A stretch of DNA of 64,000 bases from Aquaticitalea lipolytica (GTDB taxonomy: Bacteria > Bacteroidota > Bacteroidia > Flavobacteriales > Flavobacteriaceae): positions 626,641 through 690,640 of the forward strand of contig NZ_BMIC01000001.1 in assembly GCF_014641635.1 (NCBI RefSeq). Direction: 5' to 3'. The notes under the pieces were generated by a model, which was given only the letters and a program-made list of their open reading frames with translations, was not told where the DNA came from and made no database searches. Below are positions 1 to 8,108 of the stretch, in pieces; positions within the stretch are counted from its first letter, which is position 1, and each line of letters begins with the position of its first letter. The position numbers and the translations under genes were made by a program.

Positions 1-1
1 T

Positions 2-607
2 GCCACTGCGTATACCTGTAAAATTGGAGATTTAGAAATTGCTTCAGAATATTATAAAATTCCAAAAACTCCAAACTGGATGGGAATTGTAAACGACTAT
101 TTTGAGTCGAGTATAATTAATGGAATAGCCTGGACATCTGCTGTAATGATTCCAAAGCATATATTCAGTTCTATTGGTAATTTTGATGAGGATATTACAC
201 TTGGCGCTGGAGAAGACACCGATTTATGGATGAGAATTGCCTTAAAGCATTCGGTTGCATTTAGCAATACAGTTACTGCTTATTATATGCTGGATGCTGA
301 TAACCGAATTACAAACTCTAATACTAATTTGAGGCATTTTTTAAATTTAGACCAATATGAAGATGAAGCAAAGCACAATGATTCGCTAAAAAAATATTTA
401 GATATTAATCGCTACGCTATAGCAATACAATACAAATTGGTTGGAAATAACAAAAAAGCCAGTGAATATATTAAAAAACTAGACTTTAATAATTTAAACA
501 AAAAGCAACGGTTTTTACTTTATTTAAATACACCTTTGCTAAAGTTATTTGTGAAGTTAAAGGTATTTTTACGCAACAAAGGTATGTTTTTAAGCTCCTT
601 TAATTAA
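2..607 (+). CDS. Glycosyltransferase family 2, C-terminal part (cut by window start)
   Basis: The frame is open from base 2 with no start in view, so the N-terminus lies outside the window; the first ATG (base 80) is internal. The text has the GT-A family 2 acceptor-side signature: a sanction-type segment 'SAVMIPKHIFSSIGNFDEDITLGAGEDTDLW', in which the GEDTDLW acidic motif corresponds to the ED-x-D catalytic-base region of GT2 enzymes. After it comes a helical tail rich in Lys and Asn. The role is probably sugar transfer during surface polysaccharide assembly, since it adjoins other such genes. Its last 18 bases overlap the convergent ketoisomerase gene. The family is fairly sure; donor and acceptor are unknown. 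Confidence 0.8.
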   Translation, partial: ATAYTCKIGDLEIASEYYKIPKTPNWMGIVNDYFESSIINGIAWTSAVMIPKHIFSSIGNFDEDITLGAGEDTDLWMRIALKHSVAFSNTVTAYYMLDADNRITNSNTNLRHFLNLDQYEDEAKHNDSLKKYLDINRYAIAIQYKLVGNNKKASEYIKKLDFNNLNKKQRFLLYLNTPLLKLFVKLKVFLRNKGMFLSSFN

Positions 608-1000
608 TTTGAATTTTTTGTAATCTCTAATATATTCGGCTTCATCAAACTCTGTTGATGCTAATACCAAACACACAGCTCCTGAAGAGAAATTCTTAAT
701 CTCACGCCAAATTCCTGTTGGAATATAAAGTCCTGAATCAGGTTTGTTAAGCATAAATGTCTTTTTTTCTTTTCCGTCATCTAAAATAACTTCAAAACTT
801 CCACTCATTGCGATTATAACAGATTGCTGTTTTAAATGCGCATGTCCTCCTCTATTAGTTCCACTTGGTATATCATACAAATAATACACACGTTTCATGT
901 TAAAAGGAATAGCATCTTTTTCAATAACAGCTAATTTTCCTCTCTTTTCATGAACTTGAGGAATAACTACAATCTGTGCATCTTCAATTTTAGTTTTCAT
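590..1000 (-). CDS. fdtA: FdtA-like sugar 3,4-ketoisomerase (WxcM-like cupin)
   Basis: A 136-residue single-domain cupin. The segment IPSGTNRGGHAH (about residues 46-57) carries the paired histidines that in FdtA/QdtA enzymes isomerise dTDP-4-keto-6-deoxyglucose to the 3-keto sugar. IPTGIWREIKNFS is the usual second cupin strand. The product would feed a PLP aminotransferase that makes a 3-amino-3,6-dideoxyhexose, and a DegT-family enzyme lies 5 kb away at 6010-7110. Length is typical of the family. No rmlA or rmlB is in the window. The choice between FdtA (galacto) and QdtA (gluco) stereochemistry cannot be made by eye, so the symbol is tentative. Confidence 0.75.
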   Translation of the reverse strand: MKTKIEDAQIVVIPQVHEKRGKLAVIEKDAIPFNMKRVYYLYDIPSGTNRGGHAHLKQQSVIIAMSGSFEVILDDGKEKKTFMLNKPDSGLYIPTGIWREIKNFSSGAVCLVLASTEFDEAEYIRDYKKFKLIKGA

Positions 1001-1063
1001 GTGCTAATTTTTATTGTTTTTCAATGGTCACATGTAACATCTTAATAATCATCAACTTTATTA

Positions 1064-2185
1064 TTAAAAATTAGTCTTGGATGTTTCATCTAAAGTATTT
1101 ATAACATTTTGCCAATCTTTTGATATGTATTCAACTGAAAATTGTTCAACACTTTTCTTGGCATTAGACTTACATTTTGAGTATAAATCTAAATCAAATA
1201 TAAAACTATTCATAGCATCTGCTAGTGCTTTTGCATTATAATTTTCAACCAAAAGACCATTAAATCCGTTAGTAATTACCTCGCTTGGCCCAGATTTACA
1301 GTCTACAGAAATCACAGGGACTTCCAATGAAAGCGATTCTGGTATTACCATTGGAAATCCTTCATGCCTACTTGTTAATAACGTGAATTTGGCATTCTTT
1401 ACATAAGGATAAGGATTTGATGTAAACCCTTTAAAAACCACATTATCATTTATCTGTAATTGCTTTGAATAATTTTCAATAGACTGAATATCAGGTCCAT
1501 CACCAAGAATTAGCAATCTTATTTTTTGAGCAATCAGTTTAGACTGCTTGTAAGCCTCTAATAGCAATATTAAATTTTTATGGTCATCATCAATTCTGCC
1601 ATAATAAATAATATAATCAGCTATTTGATCAGCTATTTGTTCTTGTGATTGTAACTCAATAGTTTTAAAATCGAATCCGTTATAAATTACTTTAATTCTA
1701 TTGAGTTTAAATTGCGTTTCAAACTTCATTTTTGCTTCAGAAGAAACGCAAGTCATCATCTTGTTTTTATACAAAAGTGTATTTAGCCAAGCATATTTTG
1801 TAAACGATTTAGAGGTTTCAAAATTATGAATCACATAAACAGTTGGTAGTTTATAAATAAATGTGGTAATGATAAATTCTGTAAAAGCTTGTACACGTGA
1901 CCGATTATCAATAATTACATCAAACTGATGTGTTTTTAAATATTTTTTAAACACTTGTAATCTGTGTAGTCTTCCAAAAAAAGTATCACGTTTATCTTTA
2001 AGTTCACCTAAATTAAAAAGCTTGCCTGAATATTCGTAATCAACTCCAGATAATATAGTAACAATATGCACATCATAACCCAAACTAAACAACATTTTAG
2101 AGAGTAATGCAGACGAACGCTCTGCTCCTCCTTTTGATAAAGATTGTGCAACGATGCAAATTTTTTTATTATTGGATTTAGACAT
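1064..2185 (-). CDS. Glycosyltransferase family 4 (GT-B fold)
   Basis: 373 residues. The N-terminal Rossmann half starts with the SKGGAERS segment (about 16-23), typical of GT4 enzymes. The C-terminal half has the GPD and 'HEGFPMVIPE' motifs; E-x7-E (about 285-293) is the nucleotide-sugar binding signature of retaining GT-B enzymes. No membrane segment or signal peptide, so it is a cytoplasmic or membrane-associated enzyme. It is read in the same direction as fdtA (63 bp downstream) and divergently from the next glycosyltransferase at 2248. Probable role: adding a sugar to the repeat unit of a surface polysaccharide. Specificity is unknown. Confidence 0.88.
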   Translation of the reverse strand: MSKSNNKKICIVAQSLSKGGAERSSALLSKMLFSLGYDVHIVTILSGVDYEYSGKLFNLGELKDKRDTFFGRLHRLQVFKKYLKTHQFDVIIDNRSRVQAFTEFIITTFIYKLPTVYVIHNFETSKSFTKYAWLNTLLYKNKMMTCVSSEAKMKFETQFKLNRIKVIYNGFDFKTIELQSQEQIADQIADYIIYYGRIDDDHKNLILLLEAYKQSKLIAQKIRLLILGDGPDIQSIENYSKQLQINDNVVFKGFTSNPYPYVKNAKFTLLTSRHEGFPMVIPESLSLEVPVISVDCKSGPSEVITNGFNGLLVENYNAKALADAMNSFIFDLDLYSKCKSNAKKSVEQFSVEYISKDWQNVINTLDETSKTNF

Positions 2186-2247
2186 TAAAAACTATCTTTG
2201 AAACACACTCTTTGTAAATGCATGTAAAAACAAATGTATATAAATAA

Positions 2248-3387
2248 ATGAAGATTTTATTAATAGGTGAATATAGTCGACTTCATAATTCGTTAAAAGA
2301 AGGGTTAATCGCTTTAGGACATGAAGTAACTATTGCTGGTAGTGGTGACTATTTTAAAAAGTATCCTGTTGATATTCATTTTGAAATTAAATACACAAAA
2401 GGCATTATGCTTTTTGTAAAAAAAGTTCTTTTTAGGCTTTTTAAGATTGATATTACTTCATTACACATAAAAAAACAATTCAATTCACATAAAGAGAAAT
2501 TTAAAAACTATGATGTTGTACAACTTATAAACGAAAAGGCTTTTGGCACTTACGCAAAAACTGAAATACAACTTTTAAAATTTGTTTTTGAACACAATAA
2601 AAACGTGTATTTATTATCCTGTGGAGCCGATTATACAAATGTAAAATTTGCTAATAAAAACAAGCTACGTTACTCCATTTTAACACCTTATGAAGCTAAC
2701 AAGGAAAAAAGTAATGAGTTTTTGTATATACTAGACTACCTCTCTAATCCTTATAAAGAATTACATGGTTTTGTATATAAAAACATAAAAGGAGTAATAG
2801 CTTCAGATATTGATTATCACTTACCATTACAAGAAAATAAGCTCTATTTAGGATTAATACCAAACCCAATCAATACCGAAAAATTAAAATATATTGAGCC
2901 CAAAACAGAAGGCAAAATCATTATTTTTCATGGTATTAATGAGCATAATTATTACAAAAAGGGGAATGATATTTTTGAAGCTAGCCTAAAAATTATTCAA
3001 GAAAAATATTCTGAAAAAATTGAAGTCATCACAACACGAAGCTTACCTTATGACACGTATATAAACATGTTTAATTCTGCGCATATTATATTAGATCAAG
3101 TATATAGTTACGATCAAGGGTTTAATGCTTTAGAAGCAATGGCAAAAGGAAAAGTAGTTTTTACAGGTGCTGAGCAAGAATGGTTAGATTTTTATGGTTT
3201 GCAGAAAGACACAGTTTGTATAAATGCATTACCAGATGCAAAATATATTGCCGAAAAATTAGAATGGCTAATTCTTAATCCAGAAAAAATAACCGAAATC
3301 TCAAAACACGCTAGAGCTTTTGTTGAGAAAGAACATTTATATACTACAATTGCTGAAAAGTATATTAAAACATGGAGCCCTAAATAG
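2248..3387 (+). CDS. Glycosyltransferase, GT-B type
   Basis: 379 residues. It begins MKILLIGEYSRLHNSLKEGL, as many GT4-like enzymes do, with a C-terminal nucleotide-binding half containing 'DQGFNALEAMAKGKVV' (about 291-306), the equivalent of the E-x7-E segment. No transmembrane helix is evident. It is the only plus-strand gene within the polysaccharide block and its 3' end overlaps the convergent flippase gene by 8 bp. Gene order suggests polysaccharide assembly; donor sugar and linkage cannot be read from the sequence. Confidence 0.75.
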   Translation: MKILLIGEYSRLHNSLKEGLIALGHEVTIAGSGDYFKKYPVDIHFEIKYTKGIMLFVKKVLFRLFKIDITSLHIKKQFNSHKEKFKNYDVVQLINEKAFGTYAKTEIQLLKFVFEHNKNVYLLSCGADYTNVKFANKNKLRYSILTPYEANKEKSNEFLYILDYLSNPYKELHGFVYKNIKGVIASDIDYHLPLQENKLYLGLIPNPINTEKLKYIEPKTEGKIIIFHGINEHNYYKKGNDIFEASLKIIQEKYSEKIEVITTRSLPYDTYINMFNSAHIILDQVYSYDQGFNALEAMAKGKVVFTGAEQEWLDFYGLQKDTVCINALPDAKYIAEKLEWLILNPEKITEISKHARAFVEKEHLYTTIAEKYIKTWSPK

Positions 3388-4687
3388 CAGATTCGTCTTT
3401 TGGCAATCTTCCAAAAAGCGATTTACTAAATATGAGTAGTATAACCACAAAATAAACTACATAAGTTATAAAATGCGCCATTGTTGCTCCTTTCACTCCA
3501 TATAAATCAATTAGGTATACACTCGAAAAATAAAGTACTATTACAGACAAAGCTTCAGTAATCATATAATACCAAAACATCTTTTTTGCTAAAAACTGCA
3601 CTGCAATAACTATAGATAACACCTTTATAAAATCGCCAAGTAATTGCCAAAAAAACAAGGTTTCAACAGCTTGAAACTCTTTAGAAAACACAATAGCAAT
3701 TATAAAATGTCTTAAAAAATAAATCGCTATTAAACCTACTGCGAAAATTGGCATAATGGTTTTATAAAAACTAAACACTTCTTTTCTAAACTCTAGTTTT
3801 GTGTTAATTTCAGAAAATCGTGGTAGAACATATAAAGTCAACAATGAACTTACAAACATTAAATAATAATTAGAAAGTCTATTCATTGCTTCCCAAAAAC
3901 CAGCATCATCTATACTAACTGTATCAATTATATAATTTCTAATTGACAAAGCCACTAAAGGAGCAATTGTAGCTGTAAATAGAGCCATTATTGAAAACGT
4001 GCTCAATTTCTTTATCTTTTTTAAGCTGATGTTTTTTTTACTTATTAGTGATAAAAAATATCGTTTATCAGAAACTCCATTTAGTGTTATTATAAAAAAC
4101 AAAATTTCTGCTAAAACAATTGCTAAAAGCGCTCCATGTATGTGCTGTTTCCATATTAAAACAACTGTTAAACATGTACTTAAAACATGTCCTATAATTT
4201 GGATTTTCAATATGGTTTTAAACCTAGAAAGCCCATTTAAAATAGATGTCATTAAAATATTTAATGCATAAAAAGGTATTGCAACTGCAATTAACTTTAT
4301 GATGTAGCTATAATTTTCACCATTTGGAAATATATACTGATTGATATAACCAGCTCCAAAAAAACAAAAGAGCGCAACTATAATAGTTGCAATTAGCATT
4401 AAATAAAAGACTGAAGATATTGTTTGAGTTAGTTTTTTTGCATCGTTTTTAAACTCTGAAACATACTTAACAATTCCGTTATAAAACCCAAGAGTGGAAA
4501 ACGATTGAAGCGTGTTAAATACATCTCTCAAGTTTCCTATTAAAGCCAAACCAACAGGTCCTACAAAAAGAGCAATAACTTTAGAAGTAATTAATCCTGC
4601 TGCAATTCTTGTTAAAACAGAAGCAGAATTTAATGATGCTATTTTAACTAGCATATTATTACTAAAGTGGTTTATCAATCTTTTCAA
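3380..4687 (-). CDS. O-antigen translocase (Wzx/WzxE-like flippase), copy 1
   Basis: 435 residues with about 12 hydrophobic segments along the whole length, as in the MATE/MOP polysaccharide flippase superfamily. The opening block (LNSASVLTRIAAGLITSKVIA) followed by GPVGLALIGN is characteristic of the WzxE-like O-antigen translocases that move lipid-linked repeat units across the inner membrane. Its nearest relative in the window is the adjacent upstream gene 4708-6009: the two align over their full length, with shared blocks such as ALIGNLR, LGFYNG and DDAGFWEAMNR/KQAGYWEAMNR, so they are a tandem duplicate. The gap to the upstream copy is 20 bp, indicating one transcript. Confidence 0.9.
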   Translation of the reverse strand: MKRLINHFSNNMLVKIASLNSASVLTRIAAGLITSKVIALFVGPVGLALIGNLRDVFNTLQSFSTLGFYNGIVKYVSEFKNDAKKLTQTISSVFYLMLIATIIVALFCFFGAGYINQYIFPNGENYSYIIKLIAVAIPFYALNILMTSILNGLSRFKTILKIQIIGHVLSTCLTVVLIWKQHIHGALLAIVLAEILFFIITLNGVSDKRYFLSLISKKNISLKKIKKLSTFSIMALFTATIAPLVALSIRNYIIDTVSIDDAGFWEAMNRLSNYYLMFVSSLLTLYVLPRFSEINTKLEFRKEVFSFYKTIMPIFAVGLIAIYFLRHFIIAIVFSKEFQAVETLFFWQLLGDFIKVLSIVIAVQFLAKKMFWYYMITEALSVIVLYFSSVYLIDLYGVKGATMAHFITYVVYFVVILLIFSKSLFGRLPKDESAI

Positions 4688-4707
4688 CCAATACTGTTTT
4701 TGAAAAA

Positions 4708-6009
4708 TTATTGTTCTTCCTCATGAAGAACACCAAAAAGCGAACTACCAAATATTAATAAAATAATACCATAATGCATTAAATAGCTAACAAAATGACC
4801 CATAACTGCTCCTCTAACTCCAAAGGCATCAATAAGATATACACTAGAAAAGTACATTATAACAACTAAAAATATTTCAATTATAATGAAGTGCCAAAAC
4901 ATTTTCTTGGCAATAAACTGATATGCAATTACTACAGAAAGCACTTTTATAAAATCGCCTAATAATTGCCAAAAGAACAAATCTTCAACAGGCTGAAAAG
5001 CATCTGAAAAAACTAAAGTCACTACATACTGTCTTAAAATATATATTAAAATTAATCCAGCACCAAAAATTGGAATTACACTTTTATAGAAATTGAATAC
5101 TTCTTTTCTAAACTCCTTTTTATTATTTATTTCGTTAAAACGAGGTAAAATATACAAAGTCATTATAGATGTGATAAACATTAAGTAGTAGTCAGAAATC
5201 CTATTCATAGCTTCCCAATATCCTGCTTGTTTGATTCCTACAGTATCAATAATATAATTCCTAATTACTATAGATATTAATGGTAATGCAATTGCAGAAA
5301 CCAATGCCATAATAGCAAACGGACTAAATTTCTTTAAAATATCAAGACTAACATTGGTGATTTTTACTGAAGAGACTAAACTTTTCTGATTAAAGATAGC
5401 AACTAACGTCATTAATAAAATTAAAGATGGCGTAATTACTGCTGATACTAATGCTCCATCAATATTGTTCTGATAGATTAATAATAATGTTATTGACAAT
5501 CCTAAAATCTGACCAATAATGTTAATTACCAGCAACATTCTGTATTTTGAAAATCCATTCATTATGGAGAAACAAAACAGATTTAAAGAGTAAAACGGAA
5601 GTGCCAAAGCTAAAACCTTAATTACGTATGCGTAATTGTAGTTTGATGAAAACAGAAACACATTTATACTATCTGCATTATAATAGCAGAAAAACGACAT
5701 TAAAATAGTAGAGAAAAAACCTAAATAATATGCTGTAGACAGTGTTTTACTTAACTGTAAAACATCGTTCTTAAATTCGGCTATGTATTTAACCAAACCA
5801 TTATAAAAACCTAGAATAGCAAACGATTGTACAGCACTTAAAAAATTACGTAAATTCCCAATAAGAGCCATCCCTTCTACTCCAATAAAAATGGCTATTG
5901 CTTTAGAAGTCAAAATTCCAGCAATAATTTTAGTAACTATTGTTGCCGAATTAAGATGTGCTACTTTAAACAGCACGTTATTATTTATATAATTTATAAA
6001 CTTTTTCAA
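4708..6009 (-). CDS. O-antigen translocase (Wzx/WzxE-like flippase), copy 2
   Basis: 433 residues, same family and topology as the neighbour at 3380-4687. Conserved blocks include EGMALIGNLR, ILGFYNGLVKYIAEFKND, AGYWEAMNRISDYYLMF and FFWQLLGDFIKVLSVV. It ends 5 bases after the aminotransferase gene stops being read, i.e. the aminotransferase stop and this ATG are adjacent (6010/6009), which argues for translational coupling. Two flippases in series are unusual: one may handle a different repeat unit, or the second may be a recent duplicate diverging in substrate. Both frames are intact with no sign of decay. Confidence 0.9.
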   Translation of the reverse strand: MKKFINYINNNVLFKVAHLNSATIVTKIIAGILTSKAIAIFIGVEGMALIGNLRNFLSAVQSFAILGFYNGLVKYIAEFKNDVLQLSKTLSTAYYLGFFSTILMSFFCYYNADSINVFLFSSNYNYAYVIKVLALALPFYSLNLFCFSIMNGFSKYRMLLVINIIGQILGLSITLLLIYQNNIDGALVSAVITPSLILLMTLVAIFNQKSLVSSVKITNVSLDILKKFSPFAIMALVSAIALPLISIVIRNYIIDTVGIKQAGYWEAMNRISDYYLMFITSIMTLYILPRFNEINNKKEFRKEVFNFYKSVIPIFGAGLILIYILRQYVVTLVFSDAFQPVEDLFFWQLLGDFIKVLSVVIAYQFIAKKMFWHFIIIEIFLVVIMYFSSVYLIDAFGVRGAVMGHFVSYLMHYGIILLIFGSSLFGVLHEEEQ

Positions 6010-7110
6010 TTAATACGAATTTAAAATTTGGGTAACTGTTTGTACTTCTTCATCTGTCATTACTGGACTTATCGGAATACTAACTACAGTATCATGAATT
6101 TTTTCAGTAACTGGAAATGACCTATGATTAAACATTGCTAATGCTTTTTGTTTGTGAGGCGGAATTGGGTAATGAATTAAATAACCAACTTCATTAGCAT
6201 TTAAATAATTAATGAAGTCTTTTCTGTCATCAACTCTAACTACAAACGCATAAAACACATGATCTTTAGTATGATTAAAAAACGGAAGCTTTATCTTTTT
6301 ATTCTTAATATTTGAAAGATAAAACGCAGCTATATCTTGTCGTTTTAAATTATCTTCATCAAGTTGCTTTAATTTGATGCTTAAAAAAGCCGCTTGTAAT
6401 TCATCTAACCTACTATTAGTCCCAATAATATCATTTACATATTTAGATGAACTTCCATAATTATGGAGCATTTTTATACAATCAGATAACTTGGTATCGT
6501 TAGTAGTTATAGCTCCTCCATCACCTAAACAACCTAAATTTTTACTAGGGTAAAAACTAAATGCTGCTGCATCTGATAAATTTCCAGCTTTTTTGTGTGA
6601 TGTACTTATTGCTCCATGTGCTTGGGCTGCATCTTCAATAAGTAATAATTTATGTTGTTTTGCAATATTATAAAGTGAGTCAATATCTGCTAACTGACCA
6701 TATAAATGCACTGCAATTATTGCTTTTACTTTTGGATTTATATGTTTTTCAACTTCAGCAACTGAAATACTAAACGATTCCTCATTTGCATCAACTAAAA
6801 CAGGTTTTAAATTGGCATGAAGCACAGATAAAACAGTTGCAATAAATGTATTTGCAGGCACAATAACCTCATCACCTGGTTTTAGTTTACCAAGCTCGAT
6901 ATATGCTTTTAGTATAAGTGTGAGTGCATCTAGTCCGTTTGCAGTACCAATGCAATGTTTTGTACCACAATAGTTAGCAAAATTGGTTTCAAATTGCTCT
7001 ACTTGTTCCCCAAGTATATAATGTCCAGAAGTTAAAACACTATTAAATTGTGATTTAAATTCGGTATTGAAACGTGAATTGATTTTATGTAAGTCTAAAA
7101 ACTTTATCAT
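6010..7110 (-). CDS. DegT/DnrJ/EryC1/StrS aminotransferase (FdtB-like)
   Basis: 366 residues, the normal length of PLP-dependent sugar aminotransferases. Visible motifs are GTANGLDALTLIL (cofactor phosphate region), EDAAQAHGA (Asp to the pyridine nitrogen, about 158) and SFYPSKNLGCLGDGG, with the Schiff-base lysine near residue 184. With the FdtA-like ketoisomerase at 590-1000 it would make a dTDP-3-amino-3,6-dideoxyhexose, as FdtB/QdtB do. The next gene upstream (7107-8081) is a GNAT-fold protein overlapping this start by 4 bases; it might acylate the product, but it is FemAB-like rather than the left-handed beta-helix FdtC type. Sugar identity is inferred from context. Confidence 0.88.
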   Translation of the reverse strand: MIKFLDLHKINSRFNTEFKSQFNSVLTSGHYILGEQVEQFETNFANYCGTKHCIGTANGLDALTLILKAYIELGKLKPGDEVIVPANTFIATVLSVLHANLKPVLVDANEESFSISVAEVEKHINPKVKAIIAVHLYGQLADIDSLYNIAKQHKLLLIEDAAQAHGAISTSHKKAGNLSDAAAFSFYPSKNLGCLGDGGAITTNDTKLSDCIKMLHNYGSSSKYVNDIIGTNSRLDELQAAFLSIKLKQLDEDNLKRQDIAAFYLSNIKNKKIKLPFFNHTKDHVFYAFVVRVDDRKDFINYLNANEVGYLIHYPIPPHKQKALAMFNHRSFPVTEKIHDTVVSIPISPVMTDEEVQTVTQILNSY

Positions 7111-8081
7111 ATTAATACACTCTCTAGAAGGCTATAATTTTTTGTGTCTATTATATAATGATCATGAACAATTGGTTGTGCACCAAAAGACATTTTCCAT
7201 GACAATAATCCAGAATTTATATTCAACCCTTGATTTTCATTAGAAATTCCAAAATCGAAATATCTTTTGCCTTTAAATACATCATTAATTAAAACATTAA
7301 AAACCAAATCTAGGCTTCCAAGTTCTTGTTTCTTTTCGTTGGCAGAAATATATTGAGCATGAGCAACATGCTTTGTTTCAAATATTGTCACACCAGCTAC
7401 AATATCTTTTTCTTTATATACATTAAATTGTCTAATGTTTTTTGAAAATTTATTTTTTAGTGCAACTATTTCTTCTACTGAATGTACTGGCTTAGTTTTA
7501 TATTTTAACCCTAAATTGGGTATTAAGATACTGTTCCAAAATTCTTTAAAGTCACTAACTTCTTTAACAACCAAATTATTTTTAATGGCTTTTTTTAGGC
7601 CTCTTTTACGGTTAGATGAAAGATCATCAACTTTCTTTAAATTATTAATTGTAGCTGTTAAATCTCTTCTACTAATTTGTGCTTTAACAATAAAAAGTAA
7701 GTAATCTATCTCATCACTTGGTAATTCATTATATATTTTAGGTATGATTTTTAAATGCAACTTAGCAAATGATTGTTCACTCAAAAATTTAAGCAAAGCT
7801 TTAAAGCACTCTAAAACATCATCAAATTCAGTTTTCTTTTTTAATAATAAACCTCCATAACTTAATCCTTCGTGTGAAAATATTTCACTGTTTTTTTTAT
7901 TTGCAGGAAGTAAAGCAAATAGATGATTGTTTTTATAAATCATTAATGAATAGTCAAGAAATCTATCTTTATGATAGTCCATAAAGTCTCTTTCGAATAA
8001 AAAAGTAGCATTTTTTGAATTGGCTACAAATTTGTTCCAAACATCCTTATTATCAACACTATATTTAATTACTTTATAAAT
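7107..8081 (-). CDS. FemAB-like GNAT-fold acyltransferase with a probable non-ATG (ATT) start
   Basis: From the first ATG (7982) the protein has 291 residues, but the frame stays open upstream to a stop at 8094-8096. Those extra codons read IYKVIKYSVDNKDVWNKFV, then ANSKNATFLFERDF, running into MDYHKDRF. That is the usual N-terminus of this Bacteroidota family (NSKNGTFLF-RDFMDYH), so the true start must lie upstream. There is no ATG, GTG or TTG there; the best candidate is ATT at 8081-8079, giving IYK where relatives have MYK. This is either a rare AUU start or a point mutation of ATG. The C-terminal half (residues about 165-310) has the GNAT fold used by FemAB-type and lipid/sugar acyltransferases. 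It overlaps the aminotransferase by 4 bp. Confidence 0.72.
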   Translation of the reverse strand: MYKVIKYSVDNKDVWNKFVANSKNATFLFERDFMDYHKDRFLDYSLMIYKNNHLFALLPANKKNSEIFSHEGLSYGGLLLKKKTEFDDVLECFKALLKFLSEQSFAKLHLKIIPKIYNELPSDEIDYLLFIVKAQISRRDLTATINNLKKVDDLSSNRKRGLKKAIKNNLVVKEVSDFKEFWNSILIPNLGLKYKTKPVHSVEEIVALKNKFSKNIRQFNVYKEKDIVAGVTIFETKHVAHAQYISANEKKQELGSLDLVFNVLINDVFKGKRYFDFGISNENQGLNINSGLLSWKMSFGAQPIVHDHYIIDTKNYSLLESVLI

Positions 8082-8108
8082 AGAATTTAATTTTTAAGCT
8101 AAAATACG

